64,000 nucleotides of DNA, taken from the NCBI GenBank assembly GCA_903930435.1, contig CAIYYN010000066.1:1-64000 (forward strand), in the 5' to 3' direction. Made by a program: the position numbers and the translations under genes. Below, piece by piece: positions 9,190 through 18,996 of the stretch. Origin of the DNA: an uncultured Hyphomicrobiales bacterium (GTDB lineage Bacteria > Pseudomonadota > Alphaproteobacteria > Rhizobiales > Ancalomicrobiaceae). A model generated the notes under the pieces. It was not told the DNA's origin. It did no database searches and saw only the letters and a list, made by a program, of their open reading frames with translations. Positions within the stretch are counted from its first letter, which is position 1. Every line of letters begins with the position of its first letter.

Positions 9190-9212
9190 AACAATATCAA
9201 AAATGCATTGTT
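9190..9212. promoter_or_regulatory. LysR-type operator (T-N11-A box) between epimerase gene and LysR gene
   Basis: Perfect inverted repeat AACAAT-N11-ATTGTT. The inner T and A are spaced by 11 bases, the T-N11-A rule for LysR-family recognition sites. It sits in the divergent intergenic region, 47 bases upstream of the epimerase-like start and about 90 upstream of the LysR start, in AT-rich DNA. Confidence 0.75.
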
Positions 9213-9303
9213 TGTATATGTAAGATGCGCCAGATTAATGGAGAACGTCAGATTCGCACTTCAGGACTGCGGCTATGGCCCGTTTCCGACGATCGAGGGC
9301 TCT

Positions 9304-10227
9304 ATGCAGGATATCAATCTTTCCGGAATTGACCTCAACCTTTTGCCGCAACTTGCCGCCTTGTTGCGTCGGCGCAATGTGACACATGCTGCCAATGACG
9401 TTGGTCTCAGTCAGCCGGCGATGAGCCGGGCGTTGGGTCGATTGCGCGACGAGCTCGGCGATCCCCTGCTCGTGCGCGGCACGGGGGGGCTTGTCCTGAC
9501 GCCACGGGCCGAGCGGTTGATGCCACAGCTTGAAGCGGCCATTGCCGATATCAAGCTGATTTTCCGTCAGCCGTCGTTTGATCCGTCAACCGAGGATCGC
9601 ATCATCCGCATCGCTGCATCCGATACCCAGACCGTCCTGCTGGCTCCCGAGTTGATGGCGCGGCTGGCAACCGAGGCGCCGGGACTCCGCCTGCGGGTGG
9701 AATCCTACGGGCCTGATCTGATCGCCAGGATGGAGCGGGGCAAGCTGGACCTCGCCTTTGCCTTGGCGACGACATCACTGCCCCCAGGTGCCATGAGCGA
9801 ACCGATTGCCACAGACAGCCTGGTGCTCGTGATGCGCCGGGATCATCCGGCAGCTCACAAGGACTGGCAACTCGCGGATTATGCGGACTACGCCCATGTG
9901 ACCGTCGCGCTGGTAGGCGATGGCCAGTCTGACATCGACCGGGTGCTTGCGGCATCCGGCATCACGCGCCGGATCGCGCTCGTGACGCCGCATTTCACGG
10001 CGGCTGTTGCGGCTGTTGCCAAGACCGACATGGTGACGACGATCAGCCGCGCCTATGCAACGCGCTTGGCTGATACCTTTGGCCTCGTGCTCAAGGAACC
10101 GCCTCTTGCTGCGACATCCCTACCGATGACGCTGGTCTGGTCGCACCTGCGTGCCAATGACCCCGTCATCACGTGGTTCCGCAGCCTTGTGAAAGACGTC
10201 GCCGCAGAGGTTTACGGCGCGCCGTAA
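9304..10227 (+). CDS. LysR family transcriptional regulator
   Basis: A 307-residue LysR-type regulator. The N-terminal winged helix-turn-helix is [34 protein letters not shown]. The C-terminal effector domain starts near [22 protein letters not shown] and follows the NodD/LinR-like layout. The ATG at 9304 gives the family N-terminus ([16 protein letters not shown]); the ATG at 9208 lies inside the operator. It probably controls the divergent epimerase-like gene. Its last 16 bases overlap tail-to-tail with the HyuA-HyuB gene through a palindrome, so both proteins end YGAP. Confidence 0.92.
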   Translation: MQDINLSGIDLNLLPQLAALLRRRNVTHAANDVGLSQPAMSRALGRLRDELGDPLLVRGTGGLVLTPRAERLMPQLEAAIADIKLIFRQPSFDPSTEDRIIRIAASDTQTVLLAPELMARLATEAPGLRLRVESYGPDLIARMERGKLDLAFALATTSLPPGAMSEPIATDSLVLVMRRDHPAAHKDWQLADYADYAHVTVALVGDGQSDIDRVLAASGITRRIALVTPHFTAAVAAVAKTDMVTTISRAYATRLADTFGLVLKEPPLAATSLPMTLVWSHLRANDPVITWFRSLVKDVAAEVYGAP

Positions 10228-13200
10228 CCACCACCTGTCGGCGTGATGATGGTTATGGCTTCGCCTGCCTTCAGAACCGTGGAATCGCAGCCGCCGCGCT
10301 CCTCGATCGTACCATCCAGGCGACGGACCAGATTGTGACCGACCTCGCCGGGCAGGCCACCAAGCATGCCAAATGGCGGCACGCGCCGATGGCCGGTCAG
10401 AAGCGCCAATTCCATTTCCTCGCGGAAGCGGATCGTGCGACGGGTGCCATCGCCTGCGCGGAACTTGCCCTTGCCGCCAGATCCGCGCCGCACAGAGAAT
10501 TCCTCCAGCACGACCGGGAAACGGGATTCAAGGATCTCGGGATCTGTGAGGCGCGAGTTGGTCATGTGTGTGTGGACGGCAGAAGACCCATTGAAATCGG
10601 GTCCAGCAGGCGCACCAGAACAGATCGTCTCATAATACTGGTAGCGATCATTGCCGAAGGTCAGATTGTTCATCGTGCCTTGCGCGGCGGCCAGCGCCTG
10701 TAACGCGCCGAAGAGGCAGTTGGTCACCGCCTGACTGACCTCGACGTTGCCCGCGACAACGGCGGCAGGATAACGCGGGGCCAGCATGGAGCCCTCGGGC
10801 ACGATCATGTGAATAGGACGCAGGCATCCGGCGTTCATCGGGATATCGTCGTCGACCATGACCCGGAAGACATAAAGCACGGCAGCGCGTGTGACTGGCT
10901 TCGGCGCATTGAAGTTGGTCGGTTGTTGCGGGCTGGTGCCGGTGAAGTCGACCGTTGCCTCGCGACGAGCCTTGTCCACGGTGATCTTCACCCGAATGAA
11001 GCAACCGGCGTCCATCTCGTATTCGTAGGAGCCATCTGACAGCCGGTCGAGGACACGGCGGACGCTTTCGTCGGCGTTGTCTTGAACATGCCCCATATAG
11101 GCGCGCACGACATCCAGCCCGAAATGCCGGATCATCTTGTTCAGTTCTGCCGCACCCCGTTCATTGGCCGCGATCTGGGCCTTGAGATCGTTGACATTCT
11201 GGATGACGTTGCGAACGGGGTATTTCGCGCTGGTGAGGAGCGAGATCAGCTCAGCTTCGCGCAAGCGGCCGTTTTCGACGAGCTTGAAGTTGTCGATATA
11301 GACGCCCTCTTCCTCGATCGTGTTGGCAAGCGGCGACATGGAGCCGGGCGCTATGCCGCCGACGTCGGCGTGGTGACCGCGACTGGCGACCCAGAACATC
11401 AATTCCTGGCCCGCAGCATCAAACACCGGCGTGCAGACCGTGATATCCGGCAAATGGGTGCCGCCGTTGTAGGGCGCGTTCAGTGCATAGACGTCGCCTG
11501 GGCGGATCACCGGATTGTCGGTGATGACGGCGCGCACCGACATATCCATCGACCCAAGATGCACCGGCATGTGCGGCGCATTGGCGACGAGTTCGCCCTT
11601 GGCGTCAAAGACGGCGCAGGAAAAATCGAGGCGTTCCTTGATGTTGACGGAATAGGCCGTGTTTTGCAGCGTCACGCCCATCTGCTCGGCAATCGACATG
11701 AAAAGATTATTGAAAATCTCCAGCATGACCGGATCTGCCGATGTGCCAACAGCGCCCGCATTCGGACGTGCGACGACCCGTTGCAGCACGAGATGATCGT
11801 GGCCCGTCAATCTGGCCGCCCAGCCCGGTTCGATCACGATGGTCTGGTTGGGTTCGATGATGATCGCCGGGCCGGAAATGACATGGCCGGGGGCAATCGA
11901 TTGACGACGATAGATCTCCGCATCATGCCAGGCACCGTTTGAATAGAAACGCGACGTTTCGGCAGGCTCTGGCGCTCCTTCGGCGGCCTCCGCAACATTT
12001 GGTTCATTGAGTGCCGCGGCGCCGCCGATGGCCTCGACGGATAGCGCTTCGAGCACGAGCGGCTTTTCATGATCGACAAACCCGAAGCGAGCCTCGTGTG
12101 CCCTCAGGAAGGCGGATCGCAACCCGTCCGTCTGATCCGGTCCGGTCGGAGACAGTCCCGCCATCGCAACGGGAACATCGAGCGCGGTATCCGTGCCGTC
12201 ATAGCGGATGTGGGCAGTTGCTTCGATCCGGGCGTTGTCGCCTGCAACGCCCTGTGCGCTCAGTTCCGATGCACAGACCCGGGCAAGTCGTTCGATGCTG
12301 GCAACCATGTCAGGCCATGCGCCATCCAGCGGTTGCCCGACTGTCTCGACACGGCTCGCACGGATATCGGCCAGTCCCATGCCATAGGCCGACAGAAGAC
12401 CCGACAACGGGTGAATCAGCACGGTTTCCATGCCAAGTGCGTCGGCGACCAGACAGGCATGCTGGCCGCCAGCGCCGCCAAAGCAATTGAGGGCATAACG
12501 GGTTACGTCATAGCCGCGCTGCACAGATATCTTCTTGATTGCCTCGGCCATATTGGCGACCGCGATCCGGATGAAGCCATCGGCAACGTCTTCCGGTGTT
12601 CGTCCATCGCCGATCTGAGCGGCCAATACGGCGAATTTATCGGCTACGCCTGTCGCATCGAGCGGCTGGTTCTGGTCGGGGCCAAAGATCTTCGGAAAGA
12701 AGGCCGGGTTGAGCTTGCCGACCATCACATTGGCATCTGTAACGGCGAGCGGTCCGCCGTTGCGATAGCAGGCTGGTCCGGGAAAGGCACCTGCCGAGTC
12801 CGGTCCCACACGGAAGCGCGCACCGTCGAAATGCAGGATCGAGCCGCCACCCGCCGCCACCGTGTGGATCAGCATCATGGGCGCACGAATGCGGACACCG
12901 GCGACCTGTGCATCAAAGGCGCGTTCATAGGTTCCGTCAAAATGGGCGACGTCGGTCGACGTTCCGCCCATGTCGAAGCCGATGACGTGATCGAACCCGG
13001 CGACTTCGGCGGTCTTTGCCATGCCAACGATACCGCCCGCCGGCCCGGAGAGGATCGCATCGCGGCCCTGGAACAGATCGGCTGACGTCAATCCGCCCGC
13101 AGATGTCATGAACATCAGCCGCGCACCGGATCGCTCCACGTCCAGTTCTTCCGAGACCTGCGCCACGTAACGCCGCAGGATCGGCGAGAGATTGGCATCG

Positions 13201-13829
13201 ACGACGGTCGTGTCACCGCGCCCCACCAGCTTGATCAGCGGCGATACCTCATGGCTCAGGGAAATCTGGCCGAAGCCGACCTCTCGCACCAGTTGGCCAA
13301 GAGCGATCTCGTGCGCCGGGTATTTGTAGCCGTGGATCAGGGCAATGGCGACCGACGTGATGCCAGCCTCTCGCGCGGCCTTGAACCCGGTTCGTGCTGC
13401 CTCGAGATCAATCGGGCGTTCGATGGTGCCATCGACCAGCACGCGTTCGTCGACTTCCAGAACGCGGGCGTAGAGCAGGTCCGCCTTCTTGATATTCTTG
13501 GCGAAGATCTGGCGGCGGTCTTGATAGCCAATCTCCAGCACATCGGCGAGGCCCCGCGTCGTGACGAACAACGTCGGCTCACCCTTGCGTTCGAGGAGCG
13601 CATTGGTTGCCACCGTCGTGCCCATGCGGACTTCGCCGATGGTGTCCGGTGGGATCGATGCGTCAAATGCCAGACCCAGGATCTTGCGGATGCCCGCAAC
13701 GGCTGCATCGCGATAGGCACCCGGGTTTTCCGACAGCATCTTGACGGCGGTCAGATCGCCCGAGGGTGAACGTCCAATGATGTCGGTGAACGTGCCGCCA
13801 CGGTCGATCCAGAAATCCCAAAGGCTCAT
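10212..13829 (-). CDS. Hydantoinase/5-oxoprolinase family protein, HyuA-HyuB fusion
   Basis: A 1205-residue ATP-dependent amidohydrolase that hydrolyses cyclic amides such as 5-oxoproline or hydantoins. The HyuA half carries [14 protein letters not shown] at residues 5-18 and the actin-like phosphate motif [15 protein letters not shown] near 310. The HyuB half starts near [15 protein letters not shown] and ends with a Gly-rich [10 protein letters not shown] tail. The fused, full-length form resembles eukaryotic-type 5-oxoprolinase. The ATG at 13829 has a GGAG site. It is last of four leftward genes; the gene just before it encodes a DUF1445/D-glutamate cyclase family protein, whose known product is 5-oxo-D-proline, which supports an oxoproline substrate. 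Confidence 0.92.
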   Translation of the reverse strand: MSLWDFWIDRGGTFTDIIGRSPSGDLTAVKMLSENPGAYRDAAVAGIRKILGLAFDASIPPDTIGEVRMGTTVATNALLERKGEPTLFVTTRGLADVLEIGYQDRRQIFAKNIKKADLLYARVLEVDERVLVDGTIERPIDLEAARTGFKAAREAGITSVAIALIHGYKYPAHEIALGQLVREVGFGQISLSHEVSPLIKLVGRGDTTVVDANLSPILRRYVAQVSEELDVERSGARLMFMTSAGGLTSADLFQGRDAILSGPAGGIVGMAKTAEVAGFDHVIGFDMGGTSTDVAHFDGTYERAFDAQVAGVRIRAPMMLIHTVAAGGGSILHFDGARFRVGPDSAGAFPGPACYRNGGPLAVTDANVMVGKLNPAFFPKIFGPDQNQPLDATGVADKFAVLAAQIGDGRTPEDVADGFIRIAVANMAEAIKKISVQRGYDVTRYALNCFGGAGGQHACLVADALGMETVLIHPLSGLLSAYGMGLADIRASRVETVGQPLDGAWPDMVASIERLARVCASELSAQGVAGDNARIEATAHIRYDGTDTALDVPVAMAGLSPTGPDQTDGLRSAFLRAHEARFGFVDHEKPLVLEALSVEAIGGAAALNEPNVAEAAEGAPEPAETSRFYSNGAWHDAEIYRRQSIAPGHVISGPAIIIEPNQTIVIEPGWAARLTGHDHLVLQRVVARPNAGAVGTSADPVMLEIFNNLFMSIAEQMGVTLQNTAYSVNIKERLDFSCAVFDAKGELVANAPHMPVHLGSMDMSVRAVITDNPVIRPGDVYALNAPYNGGTHLPDITVCTPVFDAAGQELMFWVASRGHHADVGGIAPGSMSPLANTIEEEGVYIDNFKLVENGRLREAELISLLTSAKYPVRNVIQNVNDLKAQIAANERGAAELNKMIRHFGLDVVRAYMGHVQDNADESVRRVLDRLSDGSYEYEMDAGCFIRVKITVDKARREATVDFTGTSPQQPTNFNAPKPVTRAAVLYVFRVMVDDDIPMNAGCLRPIHMIVPEGSMLAPRYPAAVVAGNVEVSQAVTNCLFGALQALAAAQGTMNNLTFGNDRYQYYETICSGAPAGPDFNGSSAVHTHMTNSRLTDPEILESRFPVVLEEFSVRRGSGGKGKFRAGDGTRRTIRFREEMELALLTGHRRVPPFGMLGGLPGEVGHNLVRRLDGTIEERGGCDSTVLKAGEAITIITPTGGGYGAP

Positions 13830-13878
13830 ATAAGCAACTCCAATTCCAGTCAGCGTCGATTGCCACACGCACGTGCGA

Positions 13879-14691
13879 TTACATGATCGCAAACTGCGTG
13901 TTCCGAACATCGGTAATCAACATGGCACCCGGTGCATGGGTGATCGCAAAAGCCGGTTTGACGGTGGCGATCACGGATTGCGGGGTTACACCGCATGCCC
14001 AGAACACGGGGATCTCATCGTCATGGATCGTGACGGCCTCGCCATAATCCGGCTTGGCAATATCCTTGATCCCGATCAGATCCGGGCGTCCGATGTGAAC
14101 GGGTGCGCCATGCACGCGGGGAAATCGTGTCGTGATCTGGATCGCGCGGATGGCATCGGCAGGCTTGAAGGGCCGCATCGAAACGACCATCGGTCCCGAA
14201 AACGGTCCGGCTGGTTCGCAGGCTATGTTGGTGCGATACATCGGCACGTTCGAGCACGCTTCAATGTGCCGGATCGGCAATCCATCGGCCATCAGTGCTT
14301 CTTCAAACGAATACGAGCAGCCAAGGACAAAGGTGACGAGATCGTCCCGCCAATAGGCGCTGACATCGGTTGGCTCGTCGACCAGAATACCGTCCCGCCA
14401 GACCCTATACCGCGGCAGATCGGTGCGAATGTCCAGATCGGCTCCGAGCGTGCGCACCTCAAGCGATCCGGGCTCGGACATGCCGATCAGCGGGCAGGGC
14501 TTGGGATTGAGATGGCAGAAGCGCAGGAAGTCATCGGCCAGTTCCCTTGGCAGGATGGCCAGATTGCCCTGCACGAAGCCCGGCGCTATCCCGGCAGTCG
14601 GTCCCGTCATCGTGCCCGATCGGCATGCGAGCCGTGCGGCCAGCGACGGTGATATGTGACTGCTCTGGAGATCTGTCTTGTGAGCGTTCAT
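13879..14691 (-). CDS. DUF1445 / YcsI family putative hydro-lyase (D-glutamate cyclase-like)
   Basis: This 270-residue protein belongs to the DUF1445 (YcsI) family. The mammalian member interconverts D-glutamate and 5-oxo-D-proline; bacterial copies are usually annotated as putative hydro-lyases. Family-like segments are [15 protein letters not shown] near residue 35, [20 protein letters not shown] and [10 protein letters not shown] near the end. It lies 49 bp upstream of the oxoprolinase-type gene. The pair would form a route from D-glutamate to 5-oxoproline to glutamate. That role is inferred; the family assignment is firm. Confidence 0.87.
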   Translation of the reverse strand: MNAHKTDLQSSHISPSLAARLACRSGTMTGPTAGIAPGFVQGNLAILPRELADDFLRFCHLNPKPCPLIGMSEPGSLEVRTLGADLDIRTDLPRYRVWRDGILVDEPTDVSAYWRDDLVTFVLGCSYSFEEALMADGLPIRHIEACSNVPMYRTNIACEPAGPFSGPMVVSMRPFKPADAIRAIQITTRFPRVHGAPVHIGRPDLIGIKDIAKPDYGEAVTIHDDEIPVFWACGVTPQSVIATVKPAFAITHAPGAMLITDVRNTQFAIM

Positions 14692-14786
14692 CGAGCACCT
14701 CGGTCCAATTGCGCGCCTAGCCTAGAGCCACGTCTGTTCGAGAGCAATTGGCGCGATGCGATTGCTCCAATGCGCCAATCGCTTGA

Positions 14787-15731
14787 TCAATAGCCCCGTT
14801 CCCGGCTGACGGGTGCCTCAATCGGCAGGCCGGCCAGGAGGCGCGCAACTTGTCGTGCGACGGTCGAAACAAGCGCCTCTTTCGATGCCTCCGCCGCATC
14901 ATGCGAGGTGAGCAGGATATTCGGGTTCGACCAGAATGGGTGGTCCCTCGGGAGAGGTTCCTCGGCAAAGACATCGAGCGCCGCACCCCGGATATGGCCA
15001 CTGTCCATTGCCGCCATGAGCGCCGCCTCGTCCAGTTGGCCACCCCGGGCCGCATTGATGAAAACGGATCCCCTTGGCATGGCTGCCAGGACATCGGCTG
15101 AAAAAATGCCTTTCGTTTCCGCCGTCAGCGGCAGGAGATTGACGAGGTAATCGCTCTGGGCAGCAACACGTTTCAGCGCGTCCGGGCCGGTTTCAAGCCG
15201 CACGCCTTCGATCATCCTTTCAGGTGTTGACCGAACCTGGGCGACAACATTGAAGCCGAGCGTCCGCAGCGTCAGCGCCGTCGCCTGTCCCATCAGTCCA
15301 TAGCCGATGATGCCGATGGTCGCCGAAGACGGTTGCCGGATTGAGAAGCGATGCCAGATCCGGTCCTTCTGGTTGGCCAGATGCTCGGGAAACAGTCGCT
15401 CCCACCAGAGCACGGCGGACACAACATAGCCTGCCATGATCTGGGCCTGCTGGGGATCGCGCACGCGGATGACGGGCACGTCCGGCAGGCTCGGACAGGC
15501 GAGGATCGCATCAACGCCCGCCGCCATGGAGGACACGAACCCGAGATTTCGGTAGGGCGCAAAGGCGTCCGCCGAAGGCACCCAGGCGATTGCAAACCGG
15601 ACTGCGTCGGGATCGTCGACTTCATGCGGCAGTTTCAGGTCCAGTTGCGGGGCAAGCCGGGCGAAGGCGTCGCCATAGTGAAACCTGAGATCGAGGACTG
15701 GCGACAGAAAGACGCCGACGGTTCTGGTCAT
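14787..15731 (-). CDS. D-isomer-specific 2-hydroxyacid dehydrogenase, GhrA-like
   Basis: A 314-residue NAD(P)-dependent dehydrogenase of the glyoxylate/hydroxypyruvate reductase A type. The Rossmann motif is GIIGYGLMGQA near residue 138. The catalytic Arg is in INAARGGQLDE, the Glu in FAEEPLP and the His in TSHDAAE. The N-terminal half has the short GhrA layout (FVSSMAAGVDAIL). It lies 15 bp downstream of the amidase and 95 bp upstream of the DUF1445 gene, so it belongs to the same operon. It could reduce an oxoacid produced by the pathway; the substrate is unknown. Confidence 0.87.
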   Translation of the reverse strand: MTRTVGVFLSPVLDLRFHYGDAFARLAPQLDLKLPHEVDDPDAVRFAIAWVPSADAFAPYRNLGFVSSMAAGVDAILACPSLPDVPVIRVRDPQQAQIMAGYVVSAVLWWERLFPEHLANQKDRIWHRFSIRQPSSATIGIIGYGLMGQATALTLRTLGFNVVAQVRSTPERMIEGVRLETGPDALKRVAAQSDYLVNLLPLTAETKGIFSADVLAAMPRGSVFINAARGGQLDEAALMAAMDSGHIRGAALDVFAEEPLPRDHPFWSNPNILLTSHDAAEASKEALVSTVARQVARLLAGLPIEAPVSRERGY

Positions 15732-15746
15732 GCCTAGCTTTCGCGG

Positions 15747-17153
15747 TCAGATGAAATAGTCGGGGAAGGCGGCTTCGTAGGCAGCCGCCGCTCCCAGCAC
15801 TTTCGCGTCCGCGCCGCGCGCGCCAATGATCTGCAGGCTGATCGGCAGACCGCCCTTGGTCTGTCCGTTCGGGACGACAGCGGCTGGCTGGGTTGAGAGA
15901 TTGATCGGGAATGTGAAGCCCGCCCAGAGGTACCATTCCGACAGCTTTGCTTCATCCGGTGCAAGCTTGCAGACTTCGAATGCGGGGATGGCGGTTCCCG
16001 GTGCGATGACCAGATCGTATTTCGCGAGAAGCTGGTCCATGGCGGTGCCGAACTCGCCACGCTTCAGTTGGGCGGCGATCAACTCCGGCGCGCTGACGGC
16101 GGCGCCCTTTGCAGCGGTTTCAAGCAACGCCGCCTCGATCAGGTGCCGCCGTTCGGCTGGAACGCTGGCGACGCGCGCCGCCGCGCCACAATACCAATGC
16201 TTCTCGAAGACATCCGTGATCACATCGGCAAACGGCAAATCGATTGGTTCGAGATGGGCACCGAGTGCCGCCAGGGCCTTGACCGATGCCGACAGGGCCT
16301 CCGCGACTTCCGGATGTACGTAGCCACATGGCGGGGTTGCCCAGACGCCGATCCTCAGACCCTTGAAACTGACCTCGACATCGGCGAGCGATCCCAGATC
16401 CCCCGGACCCTGTGCCCAATCAAGGATGTTTCGCCCGGCCATGGCCTGCAGCATATGGGCGGAATCCGCGACCCGGCGCGTCATCGGCCCGATATGGGCG
16501 ACCGTGCCGAACGGGCTTGCCGGATAGGCGGGCACCCGCCCGAAGGTCGGCTTGATGCCGCTGAGACCCGTGAAGGCGCAGGGAACGCGGATCGAGCCAC
16601 CGCCATCGGTTCCCACATGCAGGACGCCGGCACCCACGGCTGCCGCGACCGCCGCGCCACCGGACGAACCGCCGGGCGTCATGTCCGGGTTCCATGGATT
16701 GCGCGTGATGCCGCTGAATGCGCTATCGGTGACGGCCTTCCAGCCAAATTCCGGTGTCGTGGTCTGGCCTATGATCACCGCACCCGCTGCACGCAAGTTG
16801 GCCACGGATGGGGCGTCTTCGGCGTAAGGTTCCGGGTCCGACGTCAGGCTGCCATAGCGGACCGAGCGGCCCTTGATGCGGACGATGTCCTTGATCGTCG
16901 TGGGAACGCCATCGATCGGCGACAGGGGGGCTCCGGCCCGCCAACGACCCTCGGATTCCTGGGCTGCGATCAGGGCCCCCTCGTGATCGATGAAGGTGAA
17001 GGCGTTGAATTTCGGATTGATGGCATCCGCTCGCCCGATGGCAGCCATGGCGACATCGACAGGTGACAGATCGCCCCGGGAATAATGGCGTCGAAGATCG
17101 TCTACGCCAAGTTTGCACAGGTCCGGCGCATCGGAGAGCGGGGTCGTCGGCAT
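15747..17153 (-). CDS. Amidase signature family amidase
   Basis: A 468-residue amidase with the complete Ser-cisSer-Lys triad: Lys88 in TTIKD, the cis-Ser in TPGGSSGGAA (163-164) and the nucleophile Ser187 in GTDGGGSIRVP. The ATG at 17153 has a GAGAGG site upstream; the earlier ATG at 17204 gives a non-family tail. It is the first gene of the leftward four-gene operon and the most promoter-proximal, so it may act first by releasing an amino or hydroxy acid from an amide. No signal peptide is seen, so it is probably cytoplasmic. GatA is unlikely because gatB and gatC are absent. Confidence 0.88.
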   Translation of the reverse strand: MPTTPLSDAPDLCKLGVDDLRRHYSRGDLSPVDVAMAAIGRADAINPKFNAFTFIDHEGALIAAQESEGRWRAGAPLSPIDGVPTTIKDIVRIKGRSVRYGSLTSDPEPYAEDAPSVANLRAAGAVIIGQTTTPEFGWKAVTDSAFSGITRNPWNPDMTPGGSSGGAAVAAAVGAGVLHVGTDGGGSIRVPCAFTGLSGIKPTFGRVPAYPASPFGTVAHIGPMTRRVADSAHMLQAMAGRNILDWAQGPGDLGSLADVEVSFKGLRIGVWATPPCGYVHPEVAEALSASVKALAALGAHLEPIDLPFADVITDVFEKHWYCGAAARVASVPAERRHLIEAALLETAAKGAAVSAPELIAAQLKRGEFGTAMDQLLAKYDLVIAPGTAIPAFEVCKLAPDEAKLSEWYLWAGFTFPINLSTQPAAVVPNGQTKGGLPISLQIIGARGADAKVLGAAAAYEAAFPDYFI

Positions 17154-17581
17154 TATAAATCCTCTCACTGGGGCCGTGTCGTTTGCAAATCGGTATTCGA
17201 ACATCGGCAGGGTCGATCGTGAACGAGGCAGTCATCTCGCACGTCAGCTGTTCGGCATTTCATACCGATTCCAAACCAAAATCATCAACAAAAGTCGATT
17301 TGGGTGCGAATCCAATGCTGAACATTCTGCCTTGATCCCGGTCGATCATGATCAGGATCTAGCAAAAAAGTGCATGAATCAGACAGCGAAATCGGCATCC
17401 GCGCATCACGGTGCATAGTTTAAATAATAATAATTCTAAACTAAGGTATCGCTACGTAATCATGCGGCTCTTTTTACAAAGCTTATAAACTGTCCGAATT
17501 GTTGTTGTATGTGGATCGAACCTTCTATAGCGTTTTGTGATGGCGGCGGGCCTTGAACCCGTTTGCTGTATGAGGCAATTT
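17154..17581. other. 428-bp divergent intergenic region, AT-rich on the right
   Basis: No gene is supported here. It separates the leftward amidase operon from the rightward iron-uptake operon and must hold both promoters. The stretch at about 17410-17500 is much richer in A and T than the flanks and contains the candidate iron-control box at 17424-17440. Confidence 0.6.
17424..17440 (+). promoter_or_regulatory. Candidate Irr-type iron control element
   Basis: The 17-mer ATAATAATAATTCTAAA keeps the core and complete right half of the alphaproteobacterial ICE/Irr box (TTTAGAA..TTCTAAA type), agreeing at 13 of 16 specified positions as I recall the consensus. The left half is degenerate. It lies about 140 bp upstream of an iron-uptake operon, where such control is expected. 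Not verified by alignment. Confidence 0.45.
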
Positions 17582-18571
17582 ATGCAATATAAATCATCAC
17601 TACGAGCTCAGCATATCATTGCGGGCTTGGCCAGCTGTCTGGTTCCTGAGCGGCGGACGATCGCAGCGGGCGTGACAGTTGCGGTGTTTCTGGCGTTTGG
17701 TGCTGGCTCTGGTCGCGTCGCTCACGCAGATCCACTGTTCATCCCGCCGCCGACGTCGACGCAATCCGTGCCCGACGCCTACCATGAGCTTGAGACGAAA
17801 TATCTCTTCGGGTTCACCGAGGGATCGGATATCGGCGCCGAGGGCGAACAATCCTTTGAACTGGAATCGACGGCCAGCTTCCAGCGCCGCAATGGTCGCT
17901 ATTCCTCACTCGAACAAGAGTTCGAGTATGAAGGCGTTCCCTCGCAATATTGGGGCTATGAACTCAGTGCCCATACGCGTGCCCTGAATACGGTCGGCAC
18001 GGATGGTCTGGCAAACACATCGACCATCAATTTCAGTGGCTTGTCGGCTGAATTCCGGTACTTGCTCGTCGGTCGCGGTCCGGGCTCGCCCGTTGGCATC
18101 GCGCTGACAGCCTCACCTGAATGGGCGCGTATCGACGACGGAGGCCAGCCGATCACGGATTACAGCACGACGTTTGGTGTGGTTGCCGATACCGAACTCA
18201 TCGCCAACAGGCTCTACGGAGCCGTCAATCTGAAATATACGCCCGACATAGCCAAGTCACCGGGGCAGGGCTGGAGTAATTCGTCCCAGTTTGGTCTCAC
18301 CGGTGGTCTGGCCTATCGGATAGCCCCCAAGGTGACGGTCGGCAGTGAGGCTGAGTACTATACCCAATTTGACAGCCTCGGTTTCAAGCGCTTCCAGGGT
18401 GAAGCGCTTTATCTCGGCCCGACGTTCCATGTCCAGATTACCGGCAAGATCATGCTGGCGGCGGCTTTGTCGACGGAAGTCGCCGGTCACGCTGCCGGGG
18501 AAAATCGGAACCTTGATCTCACGAACTTTTCGCGCCAACGCGCCAATCTGAAGCTCGAATTCGAATTCTGA
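17582..18571 (+). CDS. Putative outer-membrane beta-barrel protein of an iron-uptake operon
   Basis: A 329-residue exported protein without an enzyme motif. A signal sequence ends near VAHADP. The mature part alternates polar and hydrophobic residues in short amphipathic strands (for example GRYSSLEQEFEYEGV and LGPTFHVQITGKIML) and ends in Phe (LKLEFEF), as outer-membrane barrels do. The start is chosen at 17582 because GAGG lies six bases before it; GTG at 17537 and ATGs at 17540 and 17570 are earlier alternatives. It is 12 bp upstream of a cupredoxin-like gene and in one operon with FTR1, so it may be the outer-membrane partner for ferrous-iron uptake. That role is inference. Confidence 0.68.
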   Translation: MQYKSSLRAQHIIAGLASCLVPERRTIAAGVTVAVFLAFGAGSGRVAHADPLFIPPPTSTQSVPDAYHELETKYLFGFTEGSDIGAEGEQSFELESTASFQRRNGRYSSLEQEFEYEGVPSQYWGYELSAHTRALNTVGTDGLANTSTINFSGLSAEFRYLLVGRGPGSPVGIALTASPEWARIDDGGQPITDYSTTFGVVADTELIANRLYGAVNLKYTPDIAKSPGQGWSNSSQFGLTGGLAYRIAPKVTVGSEAEYYTQFDSLGFKRFQGEALYLGPTFHVQITGKIMLAAALSTEVAGHAAGENRNLDLTNFSRQRANLKLEFEF

Positions 18572-18583
18572 AAGGATCAATCC

Positions 18584-18937
18584 ATGTCCCGACCAAATGC
18601 CCTTTTTGCCGGATTGGTGTCATTGTTTGTAGCGATGGGCTTCACCTGTTCAGCTGCAGCTGTTGCGGATGACGCCGTGACGGTCAAGCTGACGCTGAAG
18701 GATCACAAGTTCAGTCCAGCCGAACCGGCGGTTCCTGCGGGTAAGCCGATCACCATCGAGGTAACCAATGCCGATCCGACACCAGCGGAGTTCGAGTCCA
18801 AGACCTTGCGTGTCGAAAAGGTCGTTGTCGGCGGTGGCAAGATCACCTTGCAGGTGCGGCCTCTGACAGCGGGACGCTATCGCTTCTATGACGAAGAACA
18901 CGAGAATACGACCGAAGGCTTCCTTGTCGTCAATTAG
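18584..18937 (+). CDS. Periplasmic cupredoxin-like protein of FTR1 operon
   Basis: A 117-residue secreted protein: signal peptide to about SAAAVAD, then a single cupredoxin fold (VKLTLKDHKFSPAEPAVPAGKPITIEV). The usual type-1 copper Cys-His-Met cluster is not present; the loop reads FYDEEHENTTEG. This acidic/His variant is typical, as far as I recall, of cupredoxin-like partners of FTR1 permeases, which handle iron at the periplasmic side. It sits between the barrel gene and the FTR1 gene. Confidence 0.82.
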   Translation: MSRPNALFAGLVSLFVAMGFTCSAAAVADDAVTVKLTLKDHKFSPAEPAVPAGKPITIEVTNADPTPAEFESKTLRVEKVVVGGGKITLQVRPLTAGRYRFYDEEHENTTEGFLVVN

Positions 18938-18996
18938 AGCAACTGGAAAAAGCGTGGCGAAAGGTTTAGGGTAGAAGTTGGACGAGGGCGGCTGAC

